From positions 1-8,702 of the forward strand of contig CACWUI010000044.1 in assembly GCA_902764045.1 (NCBI GenBank): DNA of 8,702 bases, in the 5' to 3' direction. This DNA is from an uncultured Lachnospiraceae bacterium (lineage in GTDB: Bacteria; Bacillota; Clostridia; Lachnospirales; Lachnospiraceae). Made by a program: the position numbers and the translations under genes. This document shows positions 6,401 through 8,702 of this stretch, in pieces. The number at the start of each line of letters is the position of its first letter. Within the stretch, counting starts at the first letter, position 1. The notes beneath the pieces are model-generated. The model ran no database searches. It was not told the DNA's origin and was given only the letters and a program-made list of their open reading frames with translations.

Positions 6401-8702
6401 TAAAAAACAAGACGTTGCTCGCGTGTCTGCTTCACTATCTATTGAAAAGGTATGGGAAGACGGCATTGAAAAGAAACCGGTTATTATTGAAGTTAGCGCA
6501 GAAACTGCCGACGGTAAATCCGCACTCGTTCAAACTGTAGAACTGGATGGTCAGTCTAACTACAGTGAGATTGAGTCAGAACAAGAAGGTGAAGCAGAAG
6601 GTAATAAATGGACCGGAGGGTTCACTCTTCCTGCTTCTCTAACCGCGGATGATGGAACGTTGATTTCTGTCTTTAAGCTAGTAAGCCCTGACGGAAAGAC
6701 GACATATGATCCTCAAAACAGTGAGTCTATGGCTAAATTGGCCGAAGCTTTAGAGGGATCCGATGGCAGTGGCTATACATTATCTTCTGACGTTAAGCTG
6801 GTATTTAATGAACTTGTTCGTCAAGAGGATGGTACTTATGCGAAGTCTGATGAATTTAAATTCAAGCCGGGCGAAGTAGAGGTTGAAGACTTAGAGTTAA
6901 CAGTCAGAAAGGTAACTCGCGTTAACGCACAGGGCGAAACAGAGCATGTATTAAGCGTAAGCTTTACAACAGTTACGCTCAAGGCTCCTGTACGTAACGA
7001 AGTTCCTAAGCCTGAGAAACCGGAACTTGAGAAATACGTTAACAAAGACGTTACATGGGACTTCACAAACTTTGATCAGGTATTCACCTATGACGTGATG
7101 GCTTATGTAACAAATGATGCTGATACCCTGACTGTAACAGATACAATCAACAGCATGCTTGAGTTTGTTGGCGAAAACGGCAGCCTGAAGATTGCCGATC
7201 TTGGAACAACAAACAACCATAAGACAACTGTTAAGAATAAGGGTAAGGACATCACTGCTCAGGCCAAGACAGTCACAGCAAGCGGATCCGATGTAAAGGT
7301 AGTTATTGAGGATCTCGAAGCAAAGGGTCTCCGCGGTCACTGGATCAAGGTAACCTTTGATGCTCGCATTAAGGACACTGTTTATGAAACTGTTGCTCAA
7401 CTCATTAAGGACAGAACAGCAGAAGAAATCAAAGATACTGACAGTGCTGCAGCAACAAGCAACAAGGCTTGGGTTGAAATCACAGATAACGGTAGTGTCA
7501 AGATTGATACAGACCACGATGGTATTCCTAACAGAGCACATTATGAACTCAAGGTAGGAGATAGCGGTAAGCACGAACTTGACTCCAACACCGTAACTGT
7601 TGAGCCAAAGACCACAACTGTTTGGGCAAAGAAGACATGGCAGGACGAGAAGGGTAATATAGCTACATGGCCAAAAGAAGTCACAGAAGTAACTGTAAAC
7701 GTATATGGTGCAGACAAAGAAACACCGGTTTGTACAATTACACTTAAGGATGGCAATGCTGTAGAGTCAGAAGTTCTTCCGTGCCTCGAAGGTGTTGAGT
7801 ATACAGTAGATGAAGTAACTGTTCCGGGATATACCGAGGTTGGCGAGGTACAGGGAACTGGTACAGAAGATGATCCGTATGTGTTCACGAATAAGAAGAA
7901 CGCTGGACCGGAAATTGAGAAGTATGTAAACAAGAAAGATGCGACTCCTGAACAGCGCGACGGTACAGTTCATACAGATCTTAGTGCATTTGATGAGGTT
8001 TATACTTACGATATCCAGGCATACATAACTAAAGATGCCAAGTATGTTGAGGTGATCGATCAGCTTGTAGATGTTCTTGAGTTTACGGAAAGGGCAGACG
8101 AATCATTTAAAGTAGTTGTTAAAGATGGTGATGGAGAAGACGGCATAACTGCACCCGCACTTTCCAAAGAGCCTCTTAGTATGGAAGTTCGCTGGTCAGC
8201 TGACTTTGGTACCGGAAAGGCAGGTCAGTTGGTCGTAATGCTGGGAAGCGACGATAAAGATGCGCCTGTCCTGCCTTACGCCGGAAAGTGGATACAGATT
8301 ACATTTGATGCCAAGATCAAAGATGAGTACAAAACAGTTGAAGCGCTTAAAGCTAAGGGTATTAATGTTTGGACAACGATCAAGGAGAATGATCCCGTAG
8401 AAGACGCTGACACTACTATTGAATTTAGCGGAGCTACTGCAGGCAGTCATGAAGGTATCATCAATGAGTCTTCATACTATATTAACAAGATTGCCGGTGC
8501 AGATATCGGCAATGAATGGCAGTACAGCGACAGGTCAAATGTTGTAACCGTACAGCCGCCAACACCGGTTAAAGAGTTCCCGGTATACTTCTCAAAGAAC
8601 GAGCTTGGAGGAAGCGAGATCGAAGGTGCCCATATCGTAGTAAATGATGAAAAAGGCAAGCTGGTGGAGGAATGGGATTCAACAACAGAATCACATAAAC
8701 TC
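3324..8702 (+). CDS. Giant secreted multidomain surface adhesin (InlB-like repeats, beta-helix, D2 and Cna-B isopeptide stalk), 3'-partial
   Basis: One frame of 1793 codons runs without a stop to the end of the window; the C-terminus is outside. A signal peptide (1 to about 39) has KKK near the start, a hydrophobic core MALALLLVFGILA and a cut site after TYA or TYAAA. Next come a beta-helix-like start (43-145, STWAELRDAI), two InlB-type repeats (148-233, 237-334), an unassigned segment (335-471), a Gly/Ser linker with an acidic Pro/Tyr-rich tail (473-512), and a right-handed beta-helix (about 525-1030). The stalk is a Cna-B-like segment (1033-1227), D2 (1233-1428), Cna-B (1430-1525), D2 (1529-1745) and the start of a SpaA-type domain (1750 on). 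The helix is the likely binding head and the rest a protease-resistant stalk held by Lys-Asn bonds. An LPXTG-type anchor is expected downstream. The ligand is unknown. It has its own strong promoter and no partner gene is visible. Confidence 0.9.
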   Translation, partial: MHKKKNVSKIIISMALALLLVFGILASPLLGTSKTYAAATTRQASTWAELRDAISDSANGDVIEITQDIMASKAKDKNGNDFTTIDISGAKTVTIKAKDGENVTIYRKKGESDFPMFKTSNEKAGIILGEGLTLTGQQVEGDCSPGSGFTVTFSNGGDPEKTETKTFNADEEVYKNPPSADWNPGNGYQFVGWTFKTSADGASQSTKGTQYPAYTGFTVPEGKKGEMTVVAEYERTNFVVTWSNGVSGDGAKTEVWDLYGADGAIKKSVGDDLIKIPDADWKPGADYVFKGWKYILSEGGSAVTSSSDGKVMDGSTQVKMGNTATNMTIVAQWEKPAASSEYHLKEKDGNRKLVYDTGGRLLLRAISSEGSDYKYVRVVSINSDGVITVNVTGITDGQYVICQMRAVQLTNNKDHQFFLKAHSDTGGDKGTPATTSSDPIYLYSAWPKGYMSGYSDAGWEIGTAMEFTLTPAAGGSGGGGSATPYTSQVDPEYDDHDPEEYPTTVQPSYSDQAVSQGCDGNCTTYTKDDFAGGESGSPRGFFVQVEAGTVSLEGATLENFNTSTTASNTPKFVAPVAVIGENSTFDVKSGNIRNNIVGYIAKDENSNWNANAIKKYVKGGAPNAKRTNAPDRRWTAADLDVTGTAGAIIYANGADGTISGGNIGYNRGDTGGVMVTDSGSFVTINGSADINHNIGVQFGGGTTVENGGSIYMDGGKINNNIAWFGGGAVFATENGIDWLIGSQTKAQRQGGNFTLNNGELAYNSAFTRGGAILVDSNGVALLGGSIHDNTSRMLGGAAYVMGDHPDYSYTLYIEKGEITNNEAIPATWAEPTVTDTPMSKKIVAAPSNCGTLTDLFGEDAKPTSGSTDDTVDPYVNGQAFNDSTGGGVWVCAYGSTVLDLDTNKVWIHGNKAYGSTGDPSLINRADKKEANTKNKDPESEEGSSGGKDFHSDNGGDGTLLMMNAENSNWYDENTKNQYDPGEVDGEIRNLTFTGGEPEAHEGGVQIYNNASRRGGGLAADGTFVFGKKQDVARVSASLSIEKVWEDGIEKKPVIIEVSAETADGKSALVQTVELDGQSNYSEIESEQEGEAEGNKWTGGFTLPASLTADDGTLISVFKLVSPDGKTTYDPQNSESMAKLAEALEGSDGSGYTLSSDVKLVFNELVRQEDGTYAKSDEFKFKPGEVEVEDLELTVRKVTRVNAQGETEHVLSVSFTTVTLKAPVRNEVPKPEKPELEKYVNKDVTWDFTNFDQVFTYDVMAYVTNDADTLTVTDTINSMLEFVGENGSLKIADLGTTNNHKTTVKNKGKDITAQAKTVTASGSDVKVVIEDLEAKGLRGHWIKVTFDARIKDTVYETVAQLIKDRTAEEIKDTDSAAATSNKAWVEITDNGSVKIDTDHDGIPNRAHYELKVGDSGKHELDSNTVTVEPKTTTVWAKKTWQDEKGNIATWPKEVTEVTVNVYGADKETPVCTITLKDGNAVESEVLPCLEGVEYTVDEVTVPGYTEVGEVQGTGTEDDPYVFTNKKNAGPEIEKYVNKKDATPEQRDGTVHTDLSAFDEVYTYDIQAYITKDAKYVEVIDQLVDVLEFTERADESFKVVVKDGDGEDGITAPALSKEPLSMEVRWSADFGTGKAGQLVVMLGSDDKDAPVLPYAGKWIQITFDAKIKDEYKTVEALKAKGINVWTTIKENDPVEDADTTIEFSGATAGSHEGIINESSYYINKIAGADIGNEWQYSDRSNVVTVQPPTPVKEFPVYFSKNELGGSEIEGAHIVVNDEKGKLVEEWDSTTESHKL
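3450..3758 (+). other. Beta-helix-like N-terminal segment
   Basis: Residues 43-145 start with STWAELRDAI and continue with GDVIEITQDI, IDISGAKTVTIKA and GIILGEGLTLTG. This W-eL-Ai ... I-I-l-DI ... tItI pattern is the usual opening of surface pectin-lyase-fold proteins, where it caps a beta-helix. Here it is cut short at about residue 145 and followed by InlB-type repeats; the GG-rich coils resume only around residue 525. Confidence 0.5.
3765..4325 (+). repeat. Two tandem InlB-type (Listeria-Bacteroides) repeats
   Basis: Residues 148-233 and 237-334 follow the same plan: an opening strand (FTVTFSNGG / FVVTWSNGV), then ADWNPGNGYQFVGW matching ADWKPGADYVFKGW, then a Gly/Ser-rich turn, and a closing strand ending MTVVAEYE / MTIVAQWE. 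The opening strand, the GY-F-GW core and the closing V-A-W/Y strand are signatures of the InlB B-repeat (Flg_new) family. At about 86-98 residues they are longer than the typical repeat of about 70, mostly because of the middle insertion. The family gives small beta-grasp-like extracellular modules. Confidence 0.7.
4326..4859 (+). other. Unassigned extracellular segment followed by a Gly/Ser and acidic linker
   Basis: Residues 335-471 look like alternating beta strands (YKYVRVVSI, GVITVNVTGI, GQYVICQMRAVQL) but match no family I can name. They end in FTLTPA. Residues 473-481 (AGGSGGGGS) are a textbook flexible linker, followed by an acidic, Pro/Tyr-rich stretch (DPEYDDHDPEEYP). This probably separates the N-terminal modules from the beta-helix. 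Confidence 0.5.
4896..6413 (+). repeat. Right-handed parallel beta-helix (pectin-lyase-like) with GGG turns
   Basis: Residues of about 525-1030 contain repeated coils of the form G-I--N-A--GGG--V. Examples are SGNIRNNIVG, SGGNIGYNRGDTGGVMV, DGGKINNNIAWFGGGAVF, NNGELAYNSAFTRGGAIL, GGSIHDNTSRMLGGAAYV, EKGEITNNEA, WIHGNKAYG and IYNNASRRGGGLAA. The Asn turns and GG/GGG steps are typical of adhesin beta-helices. Two long, coil-free insertions (about 823-882 and 917-1000) interrupt the solenoid and could form surface loops. The DNA is correspondingly rich in GGTGGT. Confidence 0.75.
6420..7004 (+). other. Atypical Cna-B-like stalk segment
   Basis: Residues 1033-1227 open with LSIEKVWEDGIEKKPVIIEV, the start of a Cna-B domain (consensus TKVW-D...RP--V-V), giving a candidate isopeptide lysine at K1042. 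The segment is about twice the normal Cna-B length, and no E-T-like catalytic motif or closing F-I-N strand is obvious. It may be a degenerate Cna-B followed by a second beta domain ending in FTTVTLKAPVRNEV. Confidence 0.5.
7020..7607 (+). repeat. Fimbrial isopeptide D2-type domain, copy 1
   Basis: Residues 1233-1428 begin PELEKYVNKD and contain FDQVFTYDVMAYVTNDADTL and TVTDTINSMLEFVG, then WIKVTFDARIKD, GIPNRAHYEL and a closing SNTVTVEP. This is the plan of D2 domains in sortase-assembled pili and adhesins. K1237 is the likely isopeptide lysine. The partner Asn is N1403 (in IPNRA) or N1422 (in SNTVTV). DTDHDG (1395-1400) sits just before IPN. Confidence 0.7.
7611..7898 (+). other. Cna-B domain with complete isopeptide residue set
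   Basis: Residues 1430-1525 show KKTWQDEKGN, VTEVTVNVYG, EYTVDEVTVPGY and a closing YVFTNKK. These match the Cna-B consensus (KVW-D; V-V-LY; YTV-E--V-GY; F-ITN). K1437, E1497 and N1523 fill the Lys-Glu-Asn positions, so a self-generated intramolecular isopeptide bond is expected. Confidence 0.75.
7908..8558 (+). repeat. Fimbrial isopeptide D2-type domain, copy 2
   Basis: Residues 1529-1745 repeat copy 1: PEIEKYVNKKD, FDEVYTYDIQAYITKDA, VEVIDQLVDVLEFTE, WIQITFDAKIKD, GIINESSYYI and SNVVTVQP. The starts are 296 residues apart and the Cna-B domain fills the gap, so D2 plus Cna-B behaves as a duplicated stalk unit. K1533 is the likely isopeptide lysine, with N1714 or N1739 as partner. Confidence 0.7.
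8571..8702 (+). other. Start of a SpaA-type prealbumin-like domain (cut by window edge)
   Basis: Residues 1750-1793 read VKEFPVYFSKNELGGSEIEG, followed by AHIVVNDEKGKLVEEW. This matches the opening of SpaA/VaFE-type repeats (FSK-D--GG-EI-GA-L-V-D--GK-V--W). K1758 would be the isopeptide lysine; its Glu and Asn partners lie outside the window. Confidence 0.6.

Noticed and set aside
7506..7523. DTDHDG motif resembling a DxDxDG calcium loop
   Set aside because: It occurs once, is absent from the second D2 copy and leads straight into the D2 motif IPNRA, so it is probably a turn rather than a dockerin or thrombospondin-3-like calcium site.
6951..7574. Minus-strand open frame of 207 codons
   Set aside because: It lies wholly antisense to the D2 domain of the giant surface protein, whose frame is clearly coding. 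The predicted product is Cys-rich and unlike any known family.
7541..7933. Minus-strand open frame rich in Ser, Thr and Val
   Set aside because: It is a shadow of the Cna-B coding region; the Ser/Thr richness comes from reversed GAA, GTA and ACA codons.

Overview
The window looks like a chromosomal segment of a Gram-positive anaerobe of the Clostridia, most likely a gut or rumen Lachnospiraceae. The first gene belongs to the methionine gamma-lyase-like / aluminium-resistance PLP family and appears to follow the end of miaA. Shine-Dalgarno sites are strong (AAGGAG, AGGAG), promoters are sigma-A-like, and a very large Gram-positive surface protein is present. This placement comes from gene content only; no rRNA or tRNA gene is in the window.

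Layout. Positions 1-80 hold the last codons of an upstream gene, probably miaA. Its stop directly abuts the GTG start of the PLP-dependent lyase (81-1358). A TraX-family membrane protein (1367-2068) follows after 8 bases, so these three read as one rightward operon. After a 109-base spacer comes the N-terminal third of a GT-B (family 4) glycosyltransferase (2178 onward). It stops being glycosyltransferase near 2525-2531 and runs directly into the 3'-truncated end of an oppositely oriented succinylglutamate desuccinylase/aspartoacylase-type (M14) gene, whose start lies near 3084-3095. Two unrelated genes are therefore joined tail to tail at one breakpoint. This is either a real deletion or inversion scar, or an assembly chimera.

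The 228-base gap 3096-3323 is a divergent control region. It carries a good leftward promoter with a 16-base dyad near its expected start point, serving the broken M14 gene. It also carries a near-ideal rightward promoter (TTGACA, 18 bases, TATAAT) serving the last gene. There is no other gene-free stretch of comparable size.

From 3324 to the end of the window (8702) I read one uninterrupted frame of 1793 codons, with no stop; the gene continues past the edge. It encodes a secreted giant surface protein or adhesin. The order is signal peptide, a short beta-helix-like start, two InlB-type repeats, an unassigned region, a Gly/Ser linker, a long right-handed beta-helix rich in GGG turns, then a stalk. 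The stalk is a Cna-B-like segment, a fimbrial D2 domain, a Cna-B domain with a complete Lys-Glu-Asn isopeptide set, a second D2 domain, and the start of a SpaA-type prealbumin-like domain. The sorting signal would lie beyond the window.

The left half is housekeeping, the middle is a rearranged junction, and the right half is an accessory surface-adhesion gene. I see no CRISPR array, insertion sequence, RNA gene or clear intrinsic terminator.
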